In this document: positions 42,472 to 52,382 of the stretch, piece after piece
Layout: every line of letters begins with the position of its first letter
Position numbering within the stretch: position 1 is the first letter of the stretch
NCBI GenBank assembly: GCA_020284085.1
Contig: JACEVL010000110.1
Span: 613,501 to 677,500 of the forward strand
Source of the DNA: Aporrectodea caliginosa
Taxonomy: Eukaryota; Annelida; Clitellata; Crassiclitellata; Lumbricidae
Reading direction: 5' to 3'
Length of the DNA: 64,000 nucleotides
Program-made: the position numbers and the translations under genes
The notes under the pieces: model-generated
The model's input: only the letters and a program-made list of their open reading frames with translations
Database searches by the model: none
Told to the model about the DNA's origin: nothing

Positions 42472-43580
42472 TTAGTTTTTGTTCAATGTCCAAATATGCA
42501 CAATTTCATTATTCACAATGGCAAGGAACTGCTTTTTCTTTGTGTCGTAAAGCAATCTATCAAAATTCTGTAATCGACCAACTGGAGTCCATTTTAGAGT
42601 TTTTGTGTTAAATAGATGTATGTAATTTAAGATATCTTCAGACATCAAAAGATTATTGTTGTCCGTATCCCAAGATAACAACACTGGTCGCATTTTATCT
42701 GCCCATGCACACTCCTTGGTAATACTCCCATCACTGTTTCGGAGCCATAAAATCTTTGAAGAGTCCCATTCTGAGTTGCTGACGGTGACACTAAGATCAG
42801 TTGGGTTCCAATTTCCTGCTGGCCGATCATTATCTGAAAAAATGAACTTGTATACGTTCCCACTGAAAATTTCAGTTGCAAAGTAATTAATGCTGTACAT
42901 GTATGGATCGGACTCTTCTTCCGTAATCTCTAAAGTGGCTGCTTCATTAAGCTCCATAACCGAGCAAGTGACTGCTTCCTTGAGCCTAAGCTGACTGATA
43001 ATTTGTCCCTTAGCGCTTAAGAAACTTATACACATTTCATAGTTCTCTTCTAAGTAGTGGCTGACGATGAATTCTCCATCTGGTTTCTGAATGGCACGGG
43101 AGGGACCTTTGAAGACTTTGGGAAGTGAAACACTGCTTACAAGTTTCGCATCTTGATCGTAAATCTCGAGAAACCTCGGGTCTTCATAGTCCTTCAGCAC
43201 CAGTAGATGATTATCATTGGCTACTGACAAACTGGAGCCATGGCCTATTTTCGACAACCATTTGTCAACTCTATTGTTAACCGTGTCTATCTTCCAGATA
43301 CAATCGTACGTCGAGTCATCAACGTATAAAATGCTCGTGTTTTCAAGGACTATCATGTTTAGGGGAGTTTTAATATGATCTGTAATTATATTTATCATTA
43401 GAAGATCATGCGGAATGCTGTCCTCGTAGGCTAACAAATAATTCATCCTTTCACGTCCACCATGATTTCCTTTATAAGGCCTGTTGTGACATAGTACGTA
43501 GATGATGTCCTTTATCATGACCACATCCTCGGTAATGAAAAAAGATTGATCGATCTTCCAGACTGAACTGATGGTGTATG
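42472..43580 (-). CDS. Exon 3: beta-propeller-like domain, terminal exon
   Basis: Residues 177-545 of the model. The acceptor TTTTTCAATTGCAG (AG at 43582-43581) follows a pyrimidine tract. The frame stays open further 5' to an ATG at 43605, but that ATG lies in the tract and is intronic in this model. Repeat-like strands include VWKID (183-187), YDCIWKIDTVNNRVDKWL (268-285), RFLEIYDQDAKLVSSVSLP (312-330), GEFIVSHY (345-352) and RLLYDTKKKQFLAIVNNE (518-535), before HIWTLNKN and stop. The pattern (WKID...DKWL; LEIY...SLP; RLLYD..KKQ) matches a family of invertebrate propeller-like proteins I know only as uncharacterised. Codons are unbroken over 1.1 kb, in contrast to the decayed transposon fragments nearby. 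Confidence 0.82.
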
Positions 43581-46500
43581 CTGCAATTGAAAAAGTGTAA
43601 AGCATGGAAGTGAAATGGTTTAAGAAGAAAAAATGCTAGCCAGCTGTGCTTGCGTCTGAGATTAAAAACTTCGGTAGTAACATGAAATTCTTATTTCCCA
43701 TTCTCTTGCTGTTGTCGTGCATCAAGCGCTGTATCATCCACAAAACAAAATCACACACGAAAAGAGATATGTAGGGGTGGGCCTATAAGCGGCATTCCGA
43801 TTCCATCTGGACTGGTCATGAAATTCACCTTGCCAGTGGGTGGCCGGTCTTCAGATGAATGTAGGCCTTCAGTCTGAGCGTGGGCAGTTGTCTTATGCAT
43901 GTGCAGCAATTGACTGGCGCCAGGAAAAGGAATGCCGTGTAGGAGGTTTTGATATAGGGCTATATAAATGGCAGCCATTGAGGCAGAGGGTAGAGAGAGA
44001 GAGAGAGAGAGAGAGAGACCAACGCTTTGGTTAGGCCGGTCTTCTGTCCCCTTTGTCAACCGGGACACGGGGACCGAGCGTGTAACATCTACCGAATAAA
44101 CATCGAAACAACAACAACAACGTGTTTATCTCTCTCTCTCAAATGTCGATCGGCAACCCCGAATAATCGGGCGAACAAGCGACGCTACAGATATTTTGAA
44201 AACGATTTGCGATTGCCCACATCCTACAGCACACCTTCAATATGCTATGCGCATCTATGACGTGGGAAATGTCAGTTTCTTATGAAGCATTACTGTTTCA
44301 AATACTGTCGCCATGGTCGAAGGCAGACGCATATTTACAATCAACCAGAATACTATAACGTTATAAGTACCATTCGGCTTGACCTCCCCGGATTTTGACC
44401 TGGCACCGGAAAGAAAAGAGCAGACTGGCTATTGCGGGCTTGATTTGCGCCGGTGAATAAGCTGGGCTGACCTGGCTTTTTGGCGCTAAGAAATTTTCGA
44501 AGATTTACAATACATTACATTCAGCTTGTATGGAAATGCAACTTGAAAAATTCCAAGTCATTAGGCGTTTTTCCTGCAAAAACTGCTATTCTCACTCTTT
44601 CAATTATTCATTCATTGAGAGAATTTATATGGCGTCTGTCAGAGTCAAATACTAGTAAGCTAAAGAGAATCATAGGGAATGGTGTCCTCGTAACCGAATA
44701 AATTCAACATTCCTGGTAATAATAATGACGAAAATGTATACATGTATGGCACAGCAGCACATGGAGCCATGCCGTTATGCGGGCGCCTAAAACATTTCGT
44801 GTTTTTTTTTTACTATTTCCTTTACCTTGATCACACTCCTAGGTTTTCGTCACGCCCTGGACTTTAAATGTTTAGAACGTACATGTATATCCTGTTCGCC
44901 AGCACACATGGTGTACGTGACTGCATCAGGCCCATCGTTCTGATGGGTTATGGAATATGGAAAATAAGGACCGTGTGCGTCACCTGCTGCCGGGTATTTT
45001 CGTCTCGGCGGAGGGCGAAAACAGTGACAGTGACCACGACCTTTTAAATTACTCAGTAGTGGAGTCTCAATCCATCGACAGATAGGCGACGAATAATTCA
45101 CCTGGGGCCTCGACGATTAGCCGGACCTGCGTCAGAGTCATCGTGTGCTGCGAGCGCTATCACACTATCCACGCAGCTCGGTCCAGAGACTCTGAACATC
45201 CGTGCCATCTTTCTACTGTCGGCAGAAATCCGTTGGTTGGATCCACGTGTGTGCGTGGGCTCCCGCTGCATGGGGACTCTTTTAATTGACGGTGCATCAC
45301 TTTGCTAACTGATGTAATATTTTAGTGTAATGTCATATAGTCTAAAACAGAAAGTGTCTCTGTCGTGTGTTGCACCTTGAGCGGCGCTATATAAATGTTC
45401 AATTAAAATACTAACACTATCAGAAGCAAACAAACTCGCTTGTTCCGGAAAGGTTTCCATCTTCAAGCAAGTAACTGGTCAGAAAACAATCGACATGGTC
45501 GGTGCCTGGAACATTTCTTCCACCACTTACGAGGGACTACGCTGGCAGATGGATCTAACGCCTGCTACTACATTATAATCGACCTTCGTTGATCTTCAAC
45601 GCTGCTCGGTCCAATAACTCTCAATACTGAGTCACATATGAATTCCAGATGAACATTTAATTGGGCTCTCTCTCCCCGTATGATACTGGTGATAATATTT
45701 CTAGTATGTTAGTTTAACCTTCGGAGGCCGAAGCTCCGTTTCTGGACATGGAGGCCGAAGTGGGGTAGTTTTCTACCCCAAAGAAATATGTAATATCTCA
45801 GCTCACAGGTAAGTTACAATGACAAATGAGGTGTCGATTCTAATATATCCAAGGTCAACGAATCGAAATATCGCATTGTGAATAGTGTGGGAATAGTACT
45901 ATCCAAGATGGCGGCCAATATGGCCGCCGAAACTCAAAAATATGTATATTTAAGCTCATACATAAGCTATAATAACAAATAAAGTGTCCATTGTAATAGT
46001 TTCAAGGTCAAAGAATCGAACTATTGCATTGGCAATAGTGTGGGAATAGTACTATCCAAGATGGCGGCCAATATGGCCGCCGAAACTCAAAATGTGTATA
46101 TCTACGCTCATAGATAAGCTAGAATGACAAATGAAGTGTCCATTGTGATAGTTCCAAGGTCAAGAGAATCGAACTATCGCATTGACAATAGTGTGGGAAT
46201 AGAACGATCCAAAATGGCGGCCAATATGGCCGCCGAAACTCAAAATGTGTATATCTACGCTCATATGGCCGCCATCTTGGACAGTTCTATTCCCACACTA
46301 TTGCCAATGCGATAGTTCGATTCCTTGACCTTGAAACTATTACAATGGACACTTCATTTGTCATTCTAGCTTATCTATGAGCGTAGATATATACACATTT
46401 TGAGTTTCGGCGGTCATATTGGCCGCCATCTTGGATAGTACTATTCCCACACTATTGCCAATGCGATAGTTCGATTCCTTGACCTTGGAACTATTACAAT

Positions 46501-48796
46501 GGACACTTCATTTGTCATTGTAGCAACTATGAGCTTAGATAAACACATTTTATGTTTCGGCGGCCATATTGGCCGCCATCTTGGATAGTTCTATTCCCAC
46601 ACTATTGCTAATGCGATAGTTCGTTTCCTTGACCTTGGAACTATCACAAAGGACACTTCATTTGTCATTATAGCTTATCTATGAGCTTAGATACACACAT
46701 TTTGAGTAATATCTGCTATACATACATCTTCATTATGAACGAAAAATTGTAACGCCGAGGCCGAAGTGGGGTAGATTTCTACCCCATGACACTTTGAACT
46801 GAAATAACTTTCTCAGACAACATGACATGATGATCGTTTTGGTGTGGGAATATGTCGGGGGTGTTATCTTGTAAACATGTGGAACGTCAAGTTATGACTA
46901 CCTACAGTTACTCCGCAATCAACATCCAAACACCGCTGGGGTAGAAATCTACCCCACTTCGGCCTCCGAAGGTTAAAAACTCTCTCCCCGTATGATACTG
47001 GTGATAATATTTCTAGTATGTTAGTTTAAAAACTCTCTCCCCGTATGATACTGGTGATAATATATCTACCTGAAATTATCTCAGACTATCTTAATAGTAA
47101 TTCTTCTCGGAGGATCTTTTTAATCTGATAATAACTAACATCATTTTAGCGTCTTCGATTACTTTCTTTAACCGTGGCGCCTCATAAATGCCTAAATATA
47201 ATTGGGCTACAGTTAAAATCGAGAAAAGGAAGCGAATTATTCGTGATAAAGTGAATGAGGGATTCAAGCCTTGCGTTTCAGCCGATATTGTTCGTTGTCA
47301 ATCCATGGTCTCAACCGCAACATAATTCCGTCTGCAGATACACTCCACAAAGACTGTTTATAACCGACGACGTTGAATAGCTACTGCACAACTTTACACT
47401 ACCAAGAATAAACAGTCAAGTTCTCAAGATCATCCACTATCCATTGTCAGATCGTCATGTTGCAAAGTAAAGACATTAGTCACATTACCCTCATAACCCC
47501 CAAACTTTCTGATATTACGCACAACATCGTTTTAAATGTGATAATATTATTTCATAATATACTACAAAGGTATAATTTTACTGTAAATACCAGTTTGGTC
47601 ATTTTTAACAGATTTCGGAATTCTACCTTCTGATGGTGTCGAGTCGTGAGTTGATTTCAGTGTGTCAACTGTTGTCACGGCGACAGTGGATTCTTCTGCG
47701 ATTTCATTCGTTGCTTGGGACTTTCTGTTTGTAACTTTATTGAGTTTTGTAGATGTGGGGATTCTTGTTGTTGTGTAGAGTGTTGTGTTGAAGTCGTTCG
47801 TAATTTTCCCGTTACGAGTAGCTTCTGTTGATGGTGCATCTGCTGAATGTACTGAAATTGGACTGTGTATTGGTAATGGTGCTGATGCACTTTCTGAAGC
47901 ACTTAAAGCAGTTTCAGTGTTTGGTATGTCTTCTTTGTCAGTGATCTTTGGCGTCGTTGACCTTTCATTTTCCAAATCGTCGGTCGTTCTTCCAAAGCAA
48001 GTGTTTGTCAGTTGACAGTTCACATAACTCGTTGACTTTTGGTCACCTGCAGCCAACAATATACATAATCGAATATTTTCTATCATATATAGCATTTATA
48101 TACAATAATTACAGTATGCTACGGAGCTTAAGTGCGAAATAAACATAATGGCATATTCTGTTACAGTAACGCGCCCAATCCATTATCCATCGATAATACT
48201 AACAGGTCCCTTTTACCTCGCTCCTCTTAATGTTTATGGCTGTTTAATTAAAATAACCAACTGATATGAATGAAAGTGATTGTATCAACCAAACGCCAGC
48301 AATGTCACCGGTTCTGTTATAAGCCTACTTTAAAGTTGCAAACAGTCTGCCACTAAATAGTAGAATTCAATTTTGGCATCGGAAGCAAATACAAAGTTAA
48401 TTGCAATGAATTTTATAAGTTAAGCTTACTGTCGAATGTTTTCCTTTTCCAATTAAACAGATTATAAGAACTTGTCACAAGTTCTTTTAGTCTGTTTAAT
48501 TGGCATAGGTTTAGGTGTTTGCTTAATGAATTCTCTTTAATTCCAAACAAATCTACGCATTAGAAAGGCTACTTTGTAGTAGAAATAATATGTCTTGCGT
48601 CAACAAAACTAGAAAATAAACAGCTTGTGACTCGCATGAATTGTATTTTCTTGAAAGGTAAACTGAATAGTTAATTTAAGCTCAGATTAAGATTGAGAAT
48701 TCAAACATGTTTAAAAAGATCATTCTACTTACTGACTATCATCTTGAAAATGACGACGAATACGAAAATATTCGCCGTACAAAACACTCGGAACAT
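42472..48796 (-). CDS. Three-exon gene: secreted Ser/Thr-rich protein with beta-propeller-like domain (545 aa)
   Basis: Gene model on the minus strand: exon 1 at 48796-48733, exon 2 at 48046-47582, exon 3 at 43580-42472. Coding parts are 64, 465 and 1,109 nt, exactly 546 codons with the stop. Both introns are GT-AG and phase 1, so the middle exon is symmetrical. The product has an N-terminal signal peptide (1-21), a low-complexity Ser/Thr-rich segment (22-176) and a roughly 370-residue repeat domain (177-545) with WKID, FLEIY and closing HIWTL strands. This resembles NHL/WD-type beta-propeller proteins of unknown function in marine invertebrates. The likely role is extracellular. The start was chosen because ATG is preceded by ACAAA (A at -3) and followed by a hydrophobic core and a perfect GTAAGT donor in the right phase. 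Further exons inside the 4-kb intron 2 cannot be excluded. I do not recognise a named orthologue. Confidence 0.72.
43770..44189 (+). mobile_element. Solo LTR in intron 2, antisense to the host gene
   Basis: 420 bp starting TGTAG and ending CTACA, flanked by GATA at 43766-43769 and 44190-44193. Inside are a TATA box (TATATAAA, 43961-43968), a (GA)n tract at 43993-44019 and a polyadenylation signal (AATAAA, 44095-44100) before a CAACAACAAC run. This is the normal U3-R-U5 order. The 4-bp duplication and length fit a Ty3/gypsy-type LTR. No internal region or second LTR is present, so it arose by LTR-LTR recombination. It carries its own promoter and poly(A) signals in the plus direction. Confidence 0.78.
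44190..45114. other. Intronic, unassigned
   Basis: Within intron 2. The minus strand is open at 44850-45101 (83 codons) but without a recognisable domain or clear splice sites. The rest shows no repeat partner. Confidence 0.4.
45115..45400 (+). repeat. Repeat G copy 1 and a SINE tail
   Basis: 45120-45345 matches 51890-52110 (TCCAGAGACTCTGAACATCC, ACGTGTGTGCGTGGGC, TTTGCTAACTG). A GGCGCTATATAAATGTTC tail lies at 45383-45400. Both copies keep the same open peptide over the best-matched part (SRDSEHPCH, then NPL, then TCVRG). Confidence 0.6.
45668..45717 (+). repeat. Tandem repeat, first unit (target of the TTAA element)
   Basis: CTCTCTCCCCGTATGATACT, GGTGATAATATTTCTAGTAT, GTTAGTTTAA. The unit recurs at 46980-47030 and again, partly, at 47031-47065. 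The TTAA at its end is the insertion site of the element that follows. Confidence 0.85.
45718..46972. mobile_element. TTAA-flanked foldback element with six 153-bp YY1-motif units
   Basis: 1,255 bp. It starts CCTTCGGAGGCCGAAG and ends with the exact reverse complement (16-bp TIR), between TTAA at 45714-45717 and 46973-46976. Subterminal hairpins GGGGTAG...CTACCCC lie at about 45760-45781, 46767-46786 and 46938-46955. The core is three direct units of about 153 bp (GCGGCCAATATGGCCGCC at 45911, 46064 and 46217) followed by three inverted units (46266-46700). TTAA and a CCYT start place it with piggyBac-like elements. It has no transposase. It lies in intron 2 of the secreted-protein gene. Confidence 0.85.
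46977..47065 (+). repeat. Tandem repeat, remaining units (includes the empty target site)
   Basis: AAACTCTCTCCCCGTATGAT through TATGTTAGTTTAAAAACTCT, then a partial third unit. The join TTAGTTTAAAAACTC (47021-47035) is the unoccupied version of the site split by the TTAA element. Confidence 0.85.
47066..47581 (-). other. Rest of intron 2 (near exon 2)
   Basis: No gene or repeat identified; moderately AT-rich. The donor of exon 2 (GTAAAA on the minus strand, 47581-47576) closes it. Confidence 0.5.
47582..48046 (-). CDS. Exon 2: Ser/Thr-rich mucin-like segment
   Basis: Residues 22-176. The acceptor is GTTGGCTGCAG (AG at 48048-48047). The likely donor is A|GTAAAA at 47581; an alternative in the same phase is G|GTATTT eleven-odd bases earlier. 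The exon is 465 nt, phase 1-1. The peptide begins SDQKSTSYVNCQLTNTCFGR, with its only two cysteines near the start. It continues as a Thr/Ser/Pro-rich chain (TTPKITDK, SASESASAPLPIHSP, FNTTLYTTTRIPTSTK), with one N-glycosylation sequon (NTT). Composition fits an O-glycosylated stalk between a signal peptide and the propeller domain. There are no homopolymers of the microsatellite type, so it is not a repeat artefact. Confidence 0.68.
48047..48732 (-). other. Intron 1 of the secreted-protein gene
   Basis: 686 bp, GTAAGT...TGCAG. It contains the long hairpin at 48449-48503 and otherwise unique AT-rich sequence. Confidence 0.6.
48449..48503. repeat. 55-bp near-perfect hairpin in intron 1
   Basis: Arms of 26 nt (CCAATTAAACAGATTATAAG with AACTTG, and the mirrored CAAGTTCTTTTAGTCTGTTT with AATTGG) differ at two positions, around a 3-nt centre TCA. 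It may be a MITE end-to-end remnant, a cruciform or an RNA hairpin. Confidence 0.85.
48733..48796 (-). CDS. Exon 1: start codon and signal peptide
   Basis: ATG at 48796-48794, then MFRVFC, hydrophobic core ANIFVFVVIF, KMIV, and A|GTAAGT at the donor (48732-48727), a perfect consensus in phase 1. Residue 22 (Ser) is split across the junction. With 21 residues and a 12-14-residue core it fits a cleavable signal peptide, though a signal anchor is possible. It is too short to be noticed as an open frame by itself. Confidence 0.65.
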
Positions 48797-48799
48797 TTT

Positions 48800-49830
48800 G
48801 TCGGGCAACAGTTGCTGCGAATCCTAAACTGTGTGTGTAGTTGGCGTTCGATCGTAAGTTAGTTAAGACTTTCACGATTGAAAATCCTTAACTAGAACTG
48901 ATTCTATTTAGATAGTATTTCTATTTTATTCAGCAGACGATGTTTATTTAGTCTATCGATTGAATTATAATCCCAGAATGTGTGTCGTTCAATTCTGAGC
49001 TTGGCCGAGTCCAGAATGCGGCGACACGTTGTCAAAACGACCATCATGTAGCGATCCTGAGAGCGAACAAGAAGATACTGTTCTACACATATCAAGATAA
49101 TAATTTATGACCAGCTGTGGTTTAAGATTATATTAAATATATTGTGGCATCAGATTGTTCCCTTCCATATATTGCTAAAAGTCGTCACAGCGTTGGGCGA
49201 TAGACCTACTTACATGAATACATATTAACCTATAGTATACTCTCTCAATCAGCTGAGTTCAGATATTGGCCAGTGGGAAACCACGTTTGATTGGTTAGCT
49301 ATATACTAGTGTCTGCTGCCACCAGAGATTAAGCTGCTTGCAGACTTGTTGGTTCTCGATTTCATCAGACAGTGTGGATATTATATTAGTTCCATGTGAC
49401 ACTAGTCAAAAGGTTTCCTTTGTAGGAAACTTGCCATCGAGAATATGTAGATGAATTCGAACAGTAAACCGTATTCTAGTTTGGTTAATATTAATAATAC
49501 TCAACCACGTCACAACCAGTGAGCCTATTTCGACTCCGCCTTTAAGATTCTGAAATGGTTAATTAATGTAGAAGACTCGCCAGTTATACAATACAATGGG
49601 GTCCATAGAGAAGTGGAGTGACGAGTAGTAGGAAGCGGGATCGCTTCCCGCACCCTCCCAAAGGTCCACTCAGCTATCATTCGCGAGATTGGTAAAAATG
49701 AGATGTAGGACGTGATGGGCGCCTTGCATGGCTGCCATACACAGTTAATTTCGACTCCTGTAATAACTTGTGATCATCCGTTCATACTGAATTGCAATAA
49801 CACCGCTTTTATCGGTTTGAATTTATAAAG
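48800..49830. other. Presumed promoter side of the secreted-protein gene; otherwise unassigned
   Basis: Upstream of exon 1 (minus strand) there is an AATAAAATAGAAATA segment at about 48920-48934 that could serve as a weak TATA-like element. No firm promoter motif is visible. 49000-49830 shows no gene. Confidence 0.25.
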
Positions 49831-49832
49831 AA

Positions 49833-50025
<193 letters not shown>

Positions 50026-50334
50026 CTTCTTGTATGTGACATCGCAAACAATTAGGCTAGACGACTTCGCAGCGTAAAAACAGATGACGCCAAAGGCAAC
50101 GACAGACATCTTAAAACTAAATAATTGTGCAATGGTTCAATGTGTTTCTTGTCGGTCAGTACAATGGTCCTTTGTTCTGTAGAGACCATAATCAACTACT
50201 CGAGCTAAGCCTATGAATTAGACCCACAACGAAGGAGCGTGTCTTCTATAGATGTTGGCAATTGGTGGATAATCCGGTGCTTGTTCTGCTTCGCTTCGGG
50301 CAACGACAGAAATCTTTGACTAGAACTGCCTAGA

Positions 50335-50548
50335 TTGGATTAGATTAAACCGGACCAGATCAGATCAGATAAAATCAGATCAAATCAGATCAGATCAGAT
50401 TATATTAGATCAGATCAGATCAGATTATATTAGATCAGAACAGATCAGAACAGATCAGATCAGAACAGATAAGAACAGACCAGATCAGATCAGAACAGAT
50501 CAGATCAGATCAGATTAGATTAGATTAGATTAGATTAGATTAGAAATC
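50335..50548 (+). repeat. GATCA/AGATT pentamer satellite
   Basis: (GATCA)n with AGAAC and ATTAT variants, ending in (TTAGA)n at 50513-50545. Confidence 0.9.
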
Positions 50549-50549
50549 C

Positions 50550-51084
50550 GCTATCTTACGACTTCGTGCTTATTCTCCTTTATTAACTAGACGCCTGTTT
50601 CTGTGACGTAACTGATTTCATCTGGATTAAGCTGACGGATTACAGTGTTTGACAACGGTTTCGTTGTCAAAGCACCTCTCGATTGACGATGCCTTGTGTT
50701 TATTTTTTTATTTATTCCAATGATCATTTCTTGTTATTATAATCTGATCTTATCCAATAGGTTTAACAGTTATTCGTTACGATCTTTTGGGTCGAGTGTG
50801 TGGTGATTTGCCTTTGGAATCACACCAGCTGATGAATTTCATCGATTCGAGATTCATAACTATATTATATTATATTGACGATTATAACCAATTATTACAG
50901 GCGATCCAAAACTCATTCGACATATGGCAACCAGCCAACCACTTCGTCCATTGCGGAAACATTCATCAGCTCCAGGTAATAGCTCTATTCTATTCTATAC
51001 TATTCTATTTACGGACGTTTAAAGTGCATTACTCTCACGGTACAACCTAATCAGAGGCGCTTCCAGTGCGAAGATCAGAGGTAG
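50550..51084. other. Unassigned; ends in a short TTCTA run
   Basis: An 87-codon frame at 50787-51050 (MGRVCGDLPLESHQ...) has no family motif and ends in a CTATTCTATACTATT run (50984-51010). 51040-51085 has a LINE/SINE tail-like box (AATCAGAGGCGCTTCCAGTG). Confidence 0.35.
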
Positions 51085-51310
51085 CTTGGAGCTTAACCCA
51101 AAAACGTTGTACACGTAAAAAAAAGAGAATTTTAAACTGAATCCGAGCAGTTAAAGGAAGCCAATGAAGGTGTTCAGTCATGAAAGTCGAAATATGGGAG
51201 AAACGAGGAAGGCGGGCGATCAAACGAGCAGCTGCATTAAATACTGATTGAAGTGGAGCCAGACGGAGGTTTTGTAGGCCTACAAGTAACGAGCTCTATT
51301 ATAGGCAACG
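51085..51310 (-). pseudogene. CR1/L2-like LINE reverse transcriptase fragment
   Basis: The minus strand reads SLLVGLQNLRLAPLQSVFNA, AARLIARLPRFSHIS, TEHLHWLPLTARIQFKILFF. This is the hallmark block of CR1/L2-group RTs after the catalytic core (N-S-L-L-x-G-L, LQ.VQNAAARLI, H-I-..L..LHWLP...RI.FKIL). Upstream, two stops replace the usual DYCN. Downstream, the frame jumps directly to the 3' tail (CACTGGAAGCGCCTCTGA), so the segment coding for the last ~70 residues, seen at 6888-7052, is deleted. It probably belongs to the same family as the copies at 6888 and 41260. Confidence 0.88.
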
Positions 51311-51544
51311 CCTAACCTAATACAAATGAAAGTTCATAGTTCAAGGTCTAAAACTAGCTAAAATAACAAATAAATCATCATCTATAAAACAATAACATCA
51401 TATTTTGCATTTGCTTTGTAGGCCATTTATATACTTTAATATTACTTTGTAACGTGGCCAACAACCAGTTCGTAAAATGAAGCTATGTTCGCTAGATGAG
51501 AGATATTTCAGAAAACCAATTACTTCATTATTTTCATTTCATTT

Positions 51545-51815
51545 CATTTCAGATATTTATATAGCGCCCCTTCAAGATTTCTACTCAGAGGCGCTCCCGA
51601 CTACAGCGCGGACACTGAATCGGAGTTTCACGCCGAAGCGCATGAGCAACTGCGAGTGAAGGACTTGCCCAGGGTCCCTACGCGGCGGCTTGAGGTAGAT
51701 TCGAACCCGCAACCCTCCGGCTGCAAGGCACCGAACATACCCCTTGAGGTGGATTCGAACCCGCAACCCTCCGGCTGCAAGGCACCGAACATACCCCTAC
51801 ACCACCGCGCCCCAT
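51545..51815 (-). repeat. SINE-1, 3' half only, with internal 54-bp duplication
   Basis: Tail complement TTTATATAGCGCCCC (51557), body, and second tRNA-like head, ending at CACCACCGCGCCCC (51801-51814). The first head and linker are absent. The B-box segment is present twice in tandem (51691-51743 and 51744-51797, GAGGTGGATTCGAACCCGCA). Confidence 0.85.
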
Positions 51816-51884
51816 AACTTCATTGAGGGTCACCCGCAATGAAAACTAACTTGACAATATTCATCTACCAATGAGGGAGAGTTC

Positions 51885-52110
51885 GGCGGCAGCGTCATCG
51901 TGTTCTGCAACCGCTGTCACTTGTCAGCTCAACGCCCTATCGACGCAACGTGGTCCAGAGACTCTGAACATCCATGCCATTGGTCAACTGTCGAGGGGAA
52001 TCCGTTGATTGGCACCACGTGTGTGCGTGGGCCCGCAACTGATGACTCTTCTCGTTTACTCTACTTTATTTTGCTAACTGCATGGTGCAATAGTCCAGCT
52101 CCTAATGGCA
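51885..52110 (+). repeat. Repeat G copy 2
   Basis: Partner of 45115-45345. The frame from 51900 is open for 74 codons and includes WSRDSEHPCHWSTVEGNPLI, then GTTCVRG. The peptide is conserved with copy 1 (RSRDSEHPCHLSTVGRNPLV), so it may derive from a coding region of a mobile element or a duplicated exon. No domain is recognised. Confidence 0.55.
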
Positions 52111-52338
52111 TTTTTACTAGTTAATTGTTATTAAAGGATCATATTTTCTTATCAACGACACAAAATATCTTGTTAGCAACTGGTCATATGTGTTATCCAT
52201 TTATTATGCTATTCTCGGTTTCCATACAGGCTCTTTCGGTGGCCATACAAGGTACATGGCTCATATTTTGCGATTCCACAGGCCCTCATCAGTCTCAACA
52301 GCTCGTTTTATTATCCATCTAGTTTAACTTGCGGAAAT

Positions 52339-52339
<1 letters not shown>

Positions 52340-52382
<43 letters not shown>
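52340..52382 (+). repeat. CTTG tetramer microsatellite
   Basis: About 11 perfect CTTG units. 52383-52800 that follows is unassigned; it holds short direct repeats (CGCCATTGGCCAGCGTTG/GCCATTGGCCGC). Confidence 0.9.

Noticed and set aside
43581..43605. ATG at 43605 as start codon of the propeller gene
   Set aside because: It lies in a pyrimidine-rich stretch ending TTGCAG. Using the acceptor at 43581 joins perfectly in frame to exon 2 and to a signal peptide.
43751..44068. 105-codon minus-strand frame in intron 2
   Set aside because: It overlaps the solo LTR and its (GA)n tract, with no domain.
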